This document shows positions 10,621-22,209 of a DNA stretch of 64,000 bases, one piece after another; position 1 is the first letter of the stretch, and each line of letters opens with the position of its first letter. The notes under the pieces were generated by a model. It ran no database searches. It was not told where the DNA came from and was given only the letters and a program-made list of their open reading frames with translations. Source of the stretch: Botryosphaeria dothidea. Lineage: Eukaryota > Ascomycota > Dothideomycetes > Botryosphaeriales > Botryosphaeriaceae. The DNA lies in contig WWBZ02000016.1 of the NCBI GenBank assembly GCA_011503125.2, positions 186,001 through 250,000 of the forward strand, written 5' to 3'. The translations under genes were made by a program, and so were the position numbers.

Positions 10621-11901
10621 TCTGTGGGAGCTCTTCATGGTCGACGACATATCGGCTCAAAGTTTACTGTGCTGTTGCCAGTTCTGCTTAGCAGAAAGTG
10701 TGGTGTGAACAGTGTGAAGGTTAGGAATGAACCGAAAGCAGTGTAACAGCACCGCAAAATTGCCGAATGAGGAAGAAGCACAGATCGCAGGGAAGGCCGC
10801 TTGTGGCGGAAGCACGGGGCTCCATTCCCCATCGCGAGCTTATACGAACGCAGAAACCCCAAGCTTGCCTTTTGATTCGCCTCAGGGCTGCCGAAATCAT
10901 TGCCGTGAATTCCTCCAGGTACCAAGAATGCAAACTAAAAGTCTAGGGTGTGCTCCGATCTCTACGAAAAGCTCTGAGCGTCTCCCTATGGCTTTCTCGC
11001 ACCTGCTCATGGGATTTCCAAAACAAGATGTTGACCCTGATGACCACATGTGATTCTCTGCTCCTGAATGCATGAAGATTCGGCCACTTTCGAATGTCAT
11101 TCCTGCTCGTATCCGTGTATTGCTGCTCTGCTTGCGGCTCCTCACACATTTGCCATCTAGATACTGGGCATGGACTTTTTTTTTTTTCTCGAGTACATCA
11201 TATTGTTGGAGGTTTGAAAACGGGTATGCAATATGGAACATCAAAGTATTTGTGATACGCAGCCGATTGATGATCACCTGCTACCTCCATATGGTTGAAA
11301 CATTAACTGCCGAGAAGCGGATTGGACTTTCAGTTTCATTGTGAGGACAAATTGATCATTGATTGGGAGTGAAATGGTATGACCGCTCCGTCCGCAGTGA
11401 AGTCCACTCATAGTAGCTGCTGGGCTTTGATGCGTCGTGCATCATACTCGTCGGTGATGAGAAAGACATGAACGTTGCAACCCCTGCTGCAACGAACCTC
11501 CGCTGTCTCTACCCGCAAGCCTTGAATAGTATACAAAGTCCAAATGTCCTTGACCGCATGCATTATTGTTGCCTGGTTTTCCGTGTCATGCTTTCTTGCG
11601 GAACACAATCAAGATATGACGACGCGTTGCGTGAGAAAGCTAAGCCCGAATTGGCAGGTGGCTTTATATCTGGGTGGGCCACACGACCTGCTGGCGACAC
11701 TTCACCCCTGCGACAATGACGTGACAGGAGGGGAATTATAAGTAGCAAGAAACAAGATAAGACTTCGCATGACTTGGCCCATGAGCTTGACTTCGACAAG
11801 CATTTTCGTGACTCAAACTATCCAAAATATAATTCACACGCGAGAAATCGCACGATTCTGATACATCAACTCGAAGAGGAATAAATTCGTCGGCTCTCAA
11901 A
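10621..11901. other. intergenic region, nothing recognised
   Basis: About 1.3 kb is more AT-rich than its surroundings and has only short open frames without family signals. It includes a T12 tract at 11176-11187. No gene or element is supported. Confidence 0.5.
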
Positions 11902-12327
11902 ATGGCAGATGTAAGCTTGAAAATTATCTCATAATTTTTCTCTCATATTTCTACTGCTATTCTGATATTCCGAAATGTCTCATTCTAATGTTGCGCTGTG
12001 CAACCCAGACAAACGGTGATTCTGCAGCTCGTTTGACGCGTCAATCAAACCCCAGACTGGTGCGTCTACCAACACCCACGACCATCCCAACTGCAATTCC
12101 ATAAGATCGCATCTGAATTAGCATTTGGATTCGCTGATTACTCTGTGCAGCCCGCCCAAGGCTTCATAGTCGGCGACCGTGTCCAAGTCAGCACGGATGC
12201 TGACCCTCAGACATACGTCATATCCGAGGCGCAAATCAACAAGGAGGAGCGCGTTTGGACGTACGCCCTGAAAGAAGAGGGCAAAGAGGACACCAAATGG
12301 GTTGAAGAAGGAGAGCTTAAGCGATGA
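11902..12327 (+). CDS. small SH3-like-barrel protein of unknown function
   Basis: Three exons (11902-11910, 12009-12059, 12151-12327) join to 78 aa; the first encodes only Met-Ala-Asp. After a short polar leader the body reads GFIVGDRVQVSTDADPQ, then VWTYALKEEG and KWVEEGELKR. This pattern of a GDRV strand, a W-x-Y-x-L strand and an acidic-L end is seen in small tudor/SH3-like barrels common in fungi. No catalytic residues are visible. Its stop lies 95 bp from the stop of the convergent nse2 gene. The micro-exon structure comes from splice-site fit alone. A fragment with the same pattern lies at 17948-18283. Confidence 0.62.
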
Positions 12328-12422
12328 TGGAAGCGCTCACTTGGAGCATCATGAAGTAGTTTATGGGTATCTCAGATAATGGTATTCTTTGAAAGTCGCA
12401 TCCCCGCTTCCCTTGCTCTCGC

Positions 12423-13834
12423 TCACTCATCCTCGCTCCCGCTCCCCAAGTCGACAATTGTGCTCTCCATGGTCCCATCATATCCCATACCGCCCGCCCT
12501 GCTGGAACCCACACCAGGGTCTCGCACAGCGCCGCTTGACCTCTCCATCTTGGGCACGATGCGTTGGCTTGCGGGTTGATGCACGTCATCGAAGTCATCA
12601 ACGTCGTCGGAATTGATGACCTGGGCCCGCGAATCATCCATGTTCTCATCGTCGTCCTCGTCGTCCATTTCGCGCCTCTGTTGTATACGTCGGATCTTGC
12701 GAATAAGCGTCTCGTCTTGTTGGAGGTCTTGCAAAGTGAGCATCTAAAGCGATCCAATATTAGCTTGGGCCGTAGAAATGTGAATGGCGACGGAATTACC
12801 TGATCGCACCCGCCGACGGGGCACTGGACCGTCCTGTGGCCATCGCGTGCACCTCTTGCGTTGCTCCCGCCGGAAAAGGCGTTGCTTCGTCGGATGAGCT
12901 CCGAGATAGCAGCCCTCTCAAAAGTATGCGGACACCTGACGCTCATGACGGGATCCTTGAGCTCCTGGAGGGTGAGGGGGCACTTGGTGCTGATGCGCTC
13001 ATAGGCAACAGCAAGGTCGTCGTCGTCGCCGTCTCCAGCGGCCTGGGTGACGCCAGGAGCGGGTGCGCCGGCGCTGGTGAACCAGGTGCTTGCATGAGCA
13101 AGTTCAGGACCGCCCTGGTTGTACACACCGTCGTGGACGGCTTTCTTGAAGCGTTGGTAGTCGGGATGCTCTGAGTAACGGGTGGGCAGCGACAAGCTCT
13201 GATAGTCGTCCTTCTGGGCTTGGACACGCTGCTCGAAAATATCCTTGGGCACAATGACCCGGGCTTCGTGGATGTCGCGCTGGGTCTCGCCGGGGAGGGT
13301 GGGATCGTAGTCGGTCATGTCGTCGTCTTCGTCGTCCTGGCCATGGTGGCGGCGGCGCTGGGTCTGGGTCAGGCGCTGGGAGGCAGAGGCGTTGTCGACG
13401 GCCTGCCTCTCAACGTTTCCGAGCTCGTCCTGCAGGAGGCCGGCATAGTGGTGGGCGTCCAGGGTCTTCCGGGTGGCTTCCTCCAAGCGTCTTGTCATCT
13501 GGGCGACGCGAGCCTCGAGGTCTTGGAGATGTTGGGCGCGTTGCTCGTCGAGATGATTCAAGCGGTCGGCATGGCGTTCCCTGCGCCTTTTGTCGGCATC
13601 CTTCCGGTCGCTGAGGCGGGTGTTGATAAGATTTGCATTGTCACTGAGAGCCAATGAAGCCTGGCGGAGGTGTTGCTCGAGCTTGTTATGGTTGTGATTT
13701 TGGAGGATGGTTCGCAGAGCGCGCTGGCCCTGGATGTTGATGGGATTCTCGGGAGGCTGATAGGGCGGCAGGAGAATGGTCATGGAAGCACTGTCGCTGG
13801 GGGCGGCAGTGGATGTGCGAGCGCGGGCCGACAT
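12423..13834 (-). CDS. nse2: Nse2/Mms21-type SUMO E3 ligase of the Smc5/6 complex
   Basis: Two exons (13834-12800 and 12743-12423) encode 451 aa. The N-terminal third is a long charged coiled coil, the Smc5-docking part. The SP-RING is at about residues 284-380: KCPLTLQELKDPV, RCPHTFERAAI and VQCPVGGCDQ give the Cys, Cys-x-His and Cys-x4-Cys zinc ligands. Exon 2 continues with MLTLQDLQQDETLIRKIRR, the helix that closes this domain. The acidic tail (DDEDDDENMDD, then DLGSGSEDE) is probably a SUMO-interacting region. The protein should attach SUMO to Smc5/6 and repair substrates in the nucleus. The splice matters: reading through would end in unrelated sequence. The gene is convergent with the small gene at 11902 and divergent from the F-box-like gene at 14144. 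Confidence 0.9.
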
Positions 13835-14143
13835 GGTTGATGGTGGGTGTTGGTGAGAGAGAAGCCGAATGCAGAGAGACGCGCAGAATGTGGGGAGACG
13901 CGTCGTGGTTAGGCTAGTACATACATTCTGGGACTAGCGCATTGCGCGTGTCGGCCACGAATTCCAGCGCAGGCGGCGAGCGAAGGAACGACACCAACTG
14001 CTTTCTGACACCGCACACAGCCACCGCTCCAACACAGCCTCTCTGACTCAACCTCACACTTGAATGTATCGAGGAGTCTGACCCCACAGTGTACGTGCCA
14101 TTCTCTCCATATCACTTTATTTTCAAGAACATGGTAATAAACC
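13835..14143. promoter_or_regulatory. shared divergent promoter region (nse2 / F-box-like gene)
   Basis: 309 bp separate the two divergent start codons. No TATA box is obvious, as is usual for housekeeping genes. The promoter role is inferred from position only. Confidence 0.45.
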
Positions 14144-15534
14144 ATGGCTGCTTCTGACGTTGACGACTTCGACTTCTGCAGTGTGGACGATGACGATGAC
14201 GCCTTCTCATTCTGTGATATCCAACCACCAAAATGCAAGGTTCTGAATCTGCGGTATTTCTCCTCGCCTTTTCTCGCCTTTTCTCTCCTGCTTCTTCCTG
14301 ACCATGGTCTATCTCAAGCCTTGTGCCGCGGCTCCTCCGCCTTCCGCGCGAGCTCCGTGACTTGATCTACCAATACGCCCTGATCGAGCCTCCCCGATGG
14401 CAGAAACTCCACAAGGCCTCATGTGTCTGGAACCCCGACCCAGAAGGACTCAAATGCCCGCTCCCCCACTCCATCCTCATGCGCCACGCGTACACCCACG
14501 ACGAGCTCAAACGCGGGAACAAGCCACCCTGTACCTGCGGGAAGCGCTCCGCCCTGAACCTCCGCCGCGCATGCCGCCAGATCTATGCCGAAACGACGCC
14601 ACTCTTCTACGAGCGCAACGTCTTCTCCTTCGCCGACGCGAAAGACCTATCCCAGTGGATCCGCCGCCTGACGCCGCACAAGCGCTCCCTGGTCCGCCAC
14701 CTGCACGCCCTGCGCGACCCGACCCGCGGCCTTGGGCCCTACTGCGACGTCGAGCTGCTGCCGGGCCTGCGCACGCTCGACATCGACACGCACTTCCTGG
14801 CCAAGGACTTCGGCGGCCGCCGCGCCGACGCCCGCCGCGCCGACGCCCGCCGCCAAAACCTCGCCCAGCTGACGCAGCTGCGCCGCGTGCGCGTCATCCG
14901 GCCTGCCTTCCACCCCTTCGAGCTGGCCCCGGGCGTCTGCTACGCGCGCATCCCCGTCTGGGAGGTGCGGCACGCCGTCCTTTCGGCGGCGGATTGGTGG
15001 CGCGAAGAGTACGACCGACAGGGCTCCGACCACTCTTCGCTGCTGACCGCGGCGACGGAGAGCTTTCTGGAGGAGCACGCGGTTCCCGCGTCTGCTGCGC
15101 CGTCTGACTGGGCTGCTGGCCCGCTTCGCGTGCCTATGTTCGACCGTGAGGACCTTGGGGAGATTCTGTGCTTCAACGTCCCGCTGGCGCAGTCCGTGGT
15201 GGAAGGACTCAGGCGGAAGCAGCGTAAGGCAGTGCTGAAGGCTGAGGCTGAGGAGCGGAAGGGCATTCATGACACGCGTCTCGCCGAGATCGAGGCGAAG
15301 GCGCGAGTTGTGCGCTTGGGAAAGCTGGCAGAGCTGGCGGAAAAGAAGGAGCAGCAGCGCAAGGAGGAGGTCGCGCGCTTGCAGCCCCATAAGAAGTGGC
15401 ACGTCGAAGTGAGGTCACGGAGAGCGGGGATTGCGAGGGGGAAGCGGCGAGCGGAGAAGCTACACCTTGAAGACGAGATGGAGTGGGCGAGAGGGGATTG
15501 GGAGGCTTGTGGCCAGGACGCAGATGAATATTAA
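14144..15534 (+). CDS. F-box-like (2EXR-type) domain protein with basic coiled-coil tail
   Basis: Exons 14144-14253 and 14319-15534 give 441 aa. Exon 1 encodes an acidic leader (MAASDVDDFDFCSVDDDDD). The join produces LRLVPRLLRLPRELRDLIYQYAL at residues 34-56, the F-box-like motif that opens many Pezizomycotina 2EXR-type proteins. The motif RRACRQIYAETTPLFYERNVFSF at about 100-120 is also typical. The C-terminal 130 residues are a Glu/Lys/Arg-rich coiled coil. Such proteins may act as SCF adaptors, but the partner is unknown. The donor at 14254 is the only one tested that keeps the frame. A 15-bp tandem duplication gives RRADARRADARR in the middle. Confidence 0.8.
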
Positions 15535-16116
15535 GATAGTACTGGGGGAATGGAAAACATGTCGACGAGATGACTTCTTCATCCCTCACCACCATTCTCC
15601 TCAGATCAGTCATCAACTTCAACAATCCCTGGGTCAATGGAGTCTGTTCAAGTCAGAGCTCTGAATCGGCGCGGATTAGGATAGGTACGGCACATGTCTT
15701 GAACTTGCACCAGCTCTTCGCCCAAGCGAAACGCGCGCCACACGCTTTGAGTGAAAGCTGGGCTGGTCATGAGCGCCTTCAATGAGGATGGTGATAATTA
15801 GGAAGAGGAAGAGATTTCAGGTCAGCGCAAAGGGAATCAAAGGAAGAGAAAAACCAAGTCCTCGTTTCAGGCTTGCACACAGTGACTGCTGCCAAGCGTC
15901 TGTCGTATTGAGAACAAAGTGTATTGAAAACAATCATCTTTTGGGACTAGGTGTTTTAATGCGTTCATATTTGTACAAGCGGTCCCGTCCCTCAGTTGCA
16001 GCAAATTTCGTGCTTTAAAGGCCTGCCTCAGTAATTCCCAACCAGCCCTTTGTCGAGAAAGTACAGTCTCCGAGTCATCGCCGTTTGGGCCTCATGAACA
16101 AGAATCCCCATCCGAG
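15535..16116. other. intergenic region between convergent genes
   Basis: No supported gene is seen in this stretch. It contains the 3' ends of the F-box-like gene and of the DUF6594 gene. Confidence 0.5.
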
Positions 16117-17551
16117 TCAAGCACCCGGCGTACAAAAATTGGATGCGAAGTTCGAAATGAAGACGACAAGAACTGCGCAGTATGCGGCAGACGCCGCGAA
16201 CATCTCGTTGCGTCCAGCATTTGTGAAGAGCATCATTGCCAAGTTAAATAGCAGTACAAAGGCTACCAGGACGACTAGGGATGCGGCAACTGCCCAGGAA
16301 CTGTTCGAGACATTGAGGATATACATGACCACAATCGGCGCGGCAAGTAAAAGACAGAGTACGAATGTTAAGATAAAACTGGCAATCGTTTGAGCGTAGG
16401 GGTTGTGGACAAGTTTGATGTGAGGCTCTCCAGTTTTGGCTTGGAGTTCCGGGGTCGTCAGCCATTTCTTCGAGTCGCAGTTAGTACTTGAATTCCTTGC
16501 AAGTCACAGCTGTTCCACATACCTGCATGTACGGGAATTTCATCATGAACTTGGTAAGCAAGCCATCAAACTTAGCCCATTGTCTCTCCTGATCGAGCGT
16601 GACAAGATCCTCCTTCATATTGAAGATCTGGGCTTCTTTCTCAGTGATCGGGCGGTAGTTATCGAGCCAGATCCTGACGCTCTGGTACGCTCTATCGGAT
16701 GGTTTATTGAACGCTGCGACGTCTCTCGCGACTATCAGCAGCTCACCTGAAGATCCCCATCACCAGGCATCAGTGAAAATTGCTGATTGGGAACGATATG
16801 ATCAATCCTACCGTAGTCTTTCAACTTTTTCCTCAGCTCCTCAATTATTTTTCTCCTCCTATATGGTGGTCCTTGAGCTGCAAATGTCTGTTGGATTGGA
16901 TCTGGCTGTGGGATTGGAGCTCCAGGATTGAGAGAACTGGGCAAATTTCCGTTTGACAGCAACTGCATGGGGATGGGAGGCTGAGTCCAACTCGCGGGAT
17001 GAGACCAAGCTGCTGGATTTAATGAATTGTCCAATGGTGTGTTATAAGGACTTCCTCCCGGAGGTGCAGGATTAAGCGGTTGGCTGGCATCTCCCGGACG
17101 ATTATTCGCTGTATCGTCTCTGATATCTCTCCTGATTGATGCTAACAGTATGGCACGGCCATTTTTGTCTTGAGCGTCATAGGCGTCGCACATGTCCAGT
17201 TGGCGCTCAAGCGTTGTGATTTCATGTTGCATCTCAAGAAGAGTCCGGCCATATAGATAATTGAAGCCTCGATAGATGGAGAAAACTGGTTGAATGGTTT
17301 GAAATGTCGCAAGCTTTGGATACCCTACGTGATCATCAACTAAATCATGTTAGCATTTTGGTGAAATTGATATTCGGATACGACTAACGAGATCTTGTCT
17401 CAGTCACGAGTTCCGCTTTTCTGCGAAACCATTTTCCGAAACGTTCCGTCCATGATTCTCAAACTAAAGTTAGCGCGTCGAGGCATGACGCATGCACGGT
17501 ACAAGATGACTTACTGGCTGGTGGATCGGGATTGCCGATTATGCCCGCCAT
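16117..17551 (-). CDS. DUF6594 domain membrane protein
   Basis: Five exons (17551-17515, 17457-17389, 17339-16764, 16713-16523, 16467-16117) encode 407 aa. The family signature is clear: GYPKLATFQTIQPVFSIYRGFNYLYGRTLL followed by an EMQHEITTLERQLD coiled coil. A proline/asparagine-rich linker follows. The C-terminal third has about three membrane segments (SFILTFVLCLLLAAPIVVMYIL, WAVAASLVVLVAFVLLFNLAM, MFAASAAYCAVLVVFISNFAS). DUF6594 proteins are abundant and expanded in filamentous fungi; their function is unknown. For exon 3 the donor at 16763 (GTGATG) was chosen over a better-looking GTGAGC 17 bp downstream, because only the former preserves the frame into exon 4. That junction and the first intron's acceptor are the weak points. 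Confidence 0.8.
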
Positions 17552-17947
17552 GAGAGGTTTTGGCAATCAATGTCAGTGTGGGTAAAAAAAGCGAGAAGGG
17601 GGTTCTTTTTTTGCACGAGGCTGAGGGCAAGTATCGGTTCTTAAGTAGAGTAGGCTGAGTTATCATGCGGAGAGTGCTTCGCTGATCACTTAAGCGCCCG
17701 CAACTCGCTTCCCTGCTTGCGGCGCAGCAATGCCGACCGGAGTGGCTGATGGGTAGAGTGGGGTCAAAAGGATTCCTGCATTATGACCGAATTGCAGCGG
17801 TGAGTAAATCGAAATATTATATTTTCTCTGTACATGCGTTCCATGGTAGACTTCGTCCCTGGTATATAGGCCGTTCTTCCGCCAAACTGCCTGTATCTCA
17901 TCGTCTTTGACACCGCTCTCCTACCCGATTCATCGTCGATAATCATA
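17552..17947. other. intergenic region
   Basis: Upstream region of the DUF6594 gene; nothing else is recognised. Confidence 0.45.
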
Positions 17948-18283
17948 TCATCGTTGCCAATATGGCTTCGTATGTTGCACTCTACTCTCTTCGAACACTT
18001 CCTTAGGAGTCCCGTCGGTGTTTGTCTCCGTCCAGAGCATGTTGGGGGAGTGCGTGTAGGCGAGCTTGTAGTGCCAGACTCCATTTTCATATTGTCTCTC
18101 TTTGACCCCAAGCAACAGCTCGCATGTATCCGAGCCGGAAGAGTACGACAGAAGGACTTCCTGACCTGTGCGAAATTTCGCCTGATCGGATTACCGGTCT
18201 ATTCAGTGGCTGATCATCAGGGGATGTACACAAGGTCTTACCGAAGACATCTTTAATGATTTTGGTTGCCGCAAAGGAATTCG
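17948..18283 (-). pseudogene. fragment of a small SH3-like-barrel gene
   Basis: On the minus strand an open segment (SNSFAATKIIKDVF) ends at a good donor (GTAAGA at 18241). An acceptor at 18166 leads to GQEVLLSYSSGSDTCELL, then NGVWHYKLAYTH and KEVFEESRVQ, ending at the stop at 17948. The join is in frame and gives about 90 aa. The G-x-x-V ... W-x-Y-x-L ... EE-x-x-V order matches the intact small protein at 11902. An in-frame TGA lies just before the first exon and no upstream acceptor or ATG was found, so the 5' part seems lost. Identity is inferred from pattern, not from a search. Confidence 0.35.
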
Positions 18284-19260
18284 AGATGTTTCACAAAAGA
18301 TGGGGTTTGACGGGCTGTTGTCGAGAATAGCCAGGCCAGAGTAAGTTTGAAATTGGATTGAAAGTTCGAGGATGATGGAACACAAGGCTATCCCCAGTAT
18401 CTATAGTTAAGATCAAAGCAAGGCTGGATGGGGTCGCTCCGATCCTGCGGCTACGCCTGCCTTTAGTTCTCAAGGAATGCGGCATCTAGACAACAGCGTG
18501 GAATTAACCATATATGTTGCATTCACATGTTGTAGAATAGTTATGCGTCCATTCACAAAAAGAGATCCGCAGGCTGCGCTGAAGTTGGGGTGTGATATTA
18601 CATCAACCAATAGAGCTTATGCTGCTGCCTAGAAGGGTTGCGTGCGGGCCACATGAAACCTTGTCAGAAGGATCACCCCCGGTCGAGGCTTGATTGGGCT
18701 GGGTTGCCTAAACCCACATTTATAAGGCTGTGGCTCTTCAGCGTTTCGAGCCTGTGACCTAGAGGAGGCACCCAGCATAAACATTACTACTCTTATCATG
18801 GCGACGACATATTGGCTTATGGCATGATTGAACATAAATAACAGATCAATTAGGATATAAAAGAAACTTGGGGAGCGAGGAGCAGGATTCCGACCTTCAA
18901 GGAATACGACACGTGCTCAAGGCTCAGAGGGGTTTTGCATGAGATAAGTGGCCATTCAGAATGAATCTTTTAGTGACGGAGCCGATGACCCTGCTCTTTC
19001 ATTTCTTGGAGCAGTCAAATTGGTGTCGGAAGCGTCAGCATTAACACATGTAATCACCGGAATCACAGCCTTGCCATGATGAACTCAGCAATCGAAGTGA
19101 ACCCAATGGCTGTTAGTACAGGCTTACGACGCGCATATAACTATGCATTTATGGGTTCATTAGTATTTCGCACTACGAATAATAGGAGCGGTACCTCTCT
19201 GCCGTGATTCCGCCTTCATACACAAGCCTGCCTGTCTGACGACATTCAACGCATCTTTCC
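18284..19260. other. intergenic region, nothing recognised
   Basis: About 1 kb of moderately AT-rich sequence has no supported gene, repeat or RNA. Confidence 0.5.
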
Positions 19261-21786
19261 TTACTCCTCAAGCTGGGCCAGGAATTCCCTCCTCCGCCTA
19301 CATCTCAACCTCCCATGCTTCTGCTCCACCCTCTCTCTCTCCACCGTCAAACCCTCCAAAGCCTCATCGTCCTCCTTCGTCCACACGCCCGCCTCATCCG
19401 GCAGCATCGTGAACCCCACGCTGCTCCTCCTTCCCTTCTTATCCCCGCCCGCCGCATTAGTCCGCATCCATTGGAGTACGGCATCTGCCGTGGCTGTGCT
19501 GTTTGCACCGGTGGCATGGAAGGCAGAGATGACGTGGTCCAGAGGGAAGTTGTAGGGAGGAGCGATGCGCGAGGCGATGTAGGACTCGGCCTGTGCTTCG
19601 GTTTTGATGTCGTAGATAGGGTCGGCGGGCATCTCGAAAGAGGTCACTGCGGTGCCGCCCGAGGAGCTGGCGGGACGGGTTTGCTGTTTCTGCGAGGACC
19701 TCGTGGTGGCAGCGGAGGCAGGGCGTCTTTTCGGGTCGCGTTCACGGGGCGTTGGTGAGCGATATATTTCGGTTTCCAAAGAATCAGGTGATACATCCTC
19801 TGCTGGATCCATTTCCACTCTCGCGTCAGCCCCCGCGACTTCGGAATGTTGTTCCAGCTCTTCATCTTGATCTTCGCCCAACTCTTCCTCTAAGTCTTCT
19901 TGCTCTTCTACGCCTTGATCTTCACCTTCCTCATCGAACAGCCGTTCCATGACTCCAAAGTCGGCCAGCATTTGGCCAACATCCCAAGCAGCTTGGCTCG
20001 TCTCATCTCGCTCCTCGTTAAGAAATCGCATTAGGTGCATGACAAGAATATCCAGTAGTGTCATATCATCGGCCTCCTCTGGTGCATAAGGCAGATCCCT
20101 CAACGTTGCCAACAAGTCAAATAATTGAACCTCAAAGAGGCCATCGAGGGCCTCTCGAACACGATGCTCCGAGACCTGGCTCTCACCTCCCTCCTGGCTC
20201 TCGTCGTAGATGGTAATTTCTGGTGGAGACTGCTGCTGCTGTGATGCCGGTGGAGGGGTGTCAGGCGGCAAGGATGATGACGAGGTTCGCTGTGAAGATG
20301 TGATGGACACAACGTCATGGGCCCTCTCGAAGGGAATTTTTGTTGGAGATGCCTCAATGCTCTCGTGGATCGAACTAGACGAGACTTTCGTGGCAGTATT
20401 GCGTCGCTTTGGAGATGGCGTGGCCACATTACTGTTCTCTTGCAGGTCATCATCCTCGCGTCCCCTTTTTCCCAAGATGACAGATGACTGTTGCTCATGG
20501 GAAATAGGCGTAACCTCTCTGGGTTTCAGCTCCGACATTTGTAGCACCGCTTCAGCTCTCTCGATATCCGTCTGTTCAGTATCCTGTCCTTGCGTTTGGG
20601 ACGTGCCATTTGGTTCTCCAATAGGTGGGATTGCCGGTTCGTCTTTGATTTCCGGCTCATCTTCCGGTTCTTCAGCCTGAGGAGGGAATTTCGGAAAGAC
20701 ATTCTCCCTGTAGAATTCCAGCCACTCGCTCACCATCCCGTCCTCGCCGTGCTGCACAGACCATTTTTTCCATGCTTCGTCATAGATTGTTGATCTTGCC
20801 TCGTTTTCACTCAAGTCTTTCCAAACAGGTCTCACACAGGAGTCGAAAAACCAGGCCCAGCTCTCGGCGGTATGGGCCGGGTTGCTGTTGGCCCATGACT
20901 TCCACGCATCACTTATTTGTCCGTAAGATATCTTCATGATCGTATCTCCAGCGCTGAGCAAAGTATCGAAATACACCAAAGAGAAATCAGCCAGGTCGGG
21001 TTGGGCATGCTGCGTCCGCGCAGGAGGACTCTGGGATTCGTATGTGGGTGATTGAGCGCGGGACGGCGACGGAGAGACGCGACGCTGTTTAGATTTTGAC
21101 GAGACTCTGACCTCTGGGGACCTTCCTGCATTCTTGTGGACGGTCTCTGTTTGATGCGACGAGCGGGTCGGCTGAGGGTCGGATGGAGGTGAAGGAGGGG
21201 GATTGGCGGAGACGGTTTTGGGCGGCTTCTGCCTGAGTTGCTTCACGTAACGGTCACGCCATGATTGCCAGGTGTGGCGGGGGTTCTAGACTAGTTAGCA
21301 ATGCTGAATCTGGTGGCTGTACAGTGAGCACAGGCGCACCCGTCTCTCAAGGTCCTTATATATCGAATTTCCCTGCGTAGGCGCACCGCTGGTCTCACAA
21401 TCCCTGACCCAGTTGTACAGTTCAATATCGTCTTGAGCAGTGAACGGGGTGCGTCTGACGCGGGTTGCTTGAGCTGAGCCAGCCTCGCGCACAGAACCGA
21501 CGGGCGGGCCCTTTCGGAAGCCTTCAGGGTCCAGCAGCTGAGATTGCTTGATGGATTCCTCGATGAATTTGTAGGTGATGCCGCCGGGAGGAAGGTCGGT
21601 GCGGGCGCCGTCGATAATGAGATAGTCGGCCTGCTTCTCGAGCGGGACGACCTCGCCGCCATTGTAGATGACGCGCTTGATGAAGTCGGAGCGCATGGGG
21701 CAGCGCTGGGCGATCCAGAACTTCTTGCCGGCGAACAGGTCGCCTCTGACGGGCGGCTCGCCGCGGACGTCGGCGATGACGAGCAT
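19261..21786 (-). CDS. rap1: Rap1 telomere-binding protein homologue
   Basis: Two exons (21786-21340 and 21285-19261) encode 823 aa. An N-terminal BRCT-like domain (about 1-90: GDLFAGKKFWIAQRC, NGGEVVPLEKQADYLI) is followed by a Myb/SANT domain at about 112-166 (TPFTAQDDIELYNWVRDC, then NPRHTWQSWRDRYVKQLR), which the intron splits. A second Myb-like region (DAWKSWANSNPAHTAESW) follows. A long acidic, disordered Ser/Pro/Glu region comes next. The C-terminal RCT domain lies at about 715-823 (AESYIASRI, DHVISAFHATGAN, WTKEDDEALEG). Rap1 sits at telomeres with shelterin-type partners and regulates telomere length and silencing. It is divergent from the DHHC gene, with which it shares about 420 bp. 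The frame stays open upstream of 21786, so an earlier start or extra exon is possible. Confidence 0.9.
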
Positions 21787-22209
21787 TGGGACGGGAGGAC
21801 GGCGAGTGGGGTGCTGGCCGACCGAGGGACTGAGGCATTCACGGCGAGGCGAGAGACGCGCGCGCGGTGGGTGGAGACGCGTCGAGCAGCGGCGCACTGA
21901 CTTGGGGCGCTGACGGGCTGGCGATGGCTTGACGCGTGTCGGCCGCCTTGCCGGGCCAGTGCCGGACTCCCGCGCGCTAGCTACGCTTAGTGCTCCTCCT
22001 TGCGGGTCTCGAACGGACCGGCTGGTTGCGGCGGTGCAGTCGCTCTTTGCTCCACCAGGCCACGCCCATCTCCCGGCGCTGCCGACCAGAAAATGAGCCG
22101 CGCGTACGCCTTGCCATGCTTCTCCTGACCCGCTGCTCAAGACCTGATTCCTGGCCTCTTCCCGCCATGCGCATGCTCTGAACCCACGGCGCGAACGAAT
22201 GCCGCCGTC
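21787..22209. promoter_or_regulatory. shared divergent promoter region (rap1 / swf1)
   Basis: This GC-rich 423-bp gap lies between two divergent start codons. Part may be rap1 leader or coding sequence, because the rap1 frame stays open through it. No TATA box is visible. Confidence 0.4.

Noticed and set aside
19261..22209. Subtelomeric location suggested by a telomere protein gene
   Set aside because: Encoding a telomere-binding protein says nothing about location; no telomeric repeat is present and the flanks are housekeeping genes.
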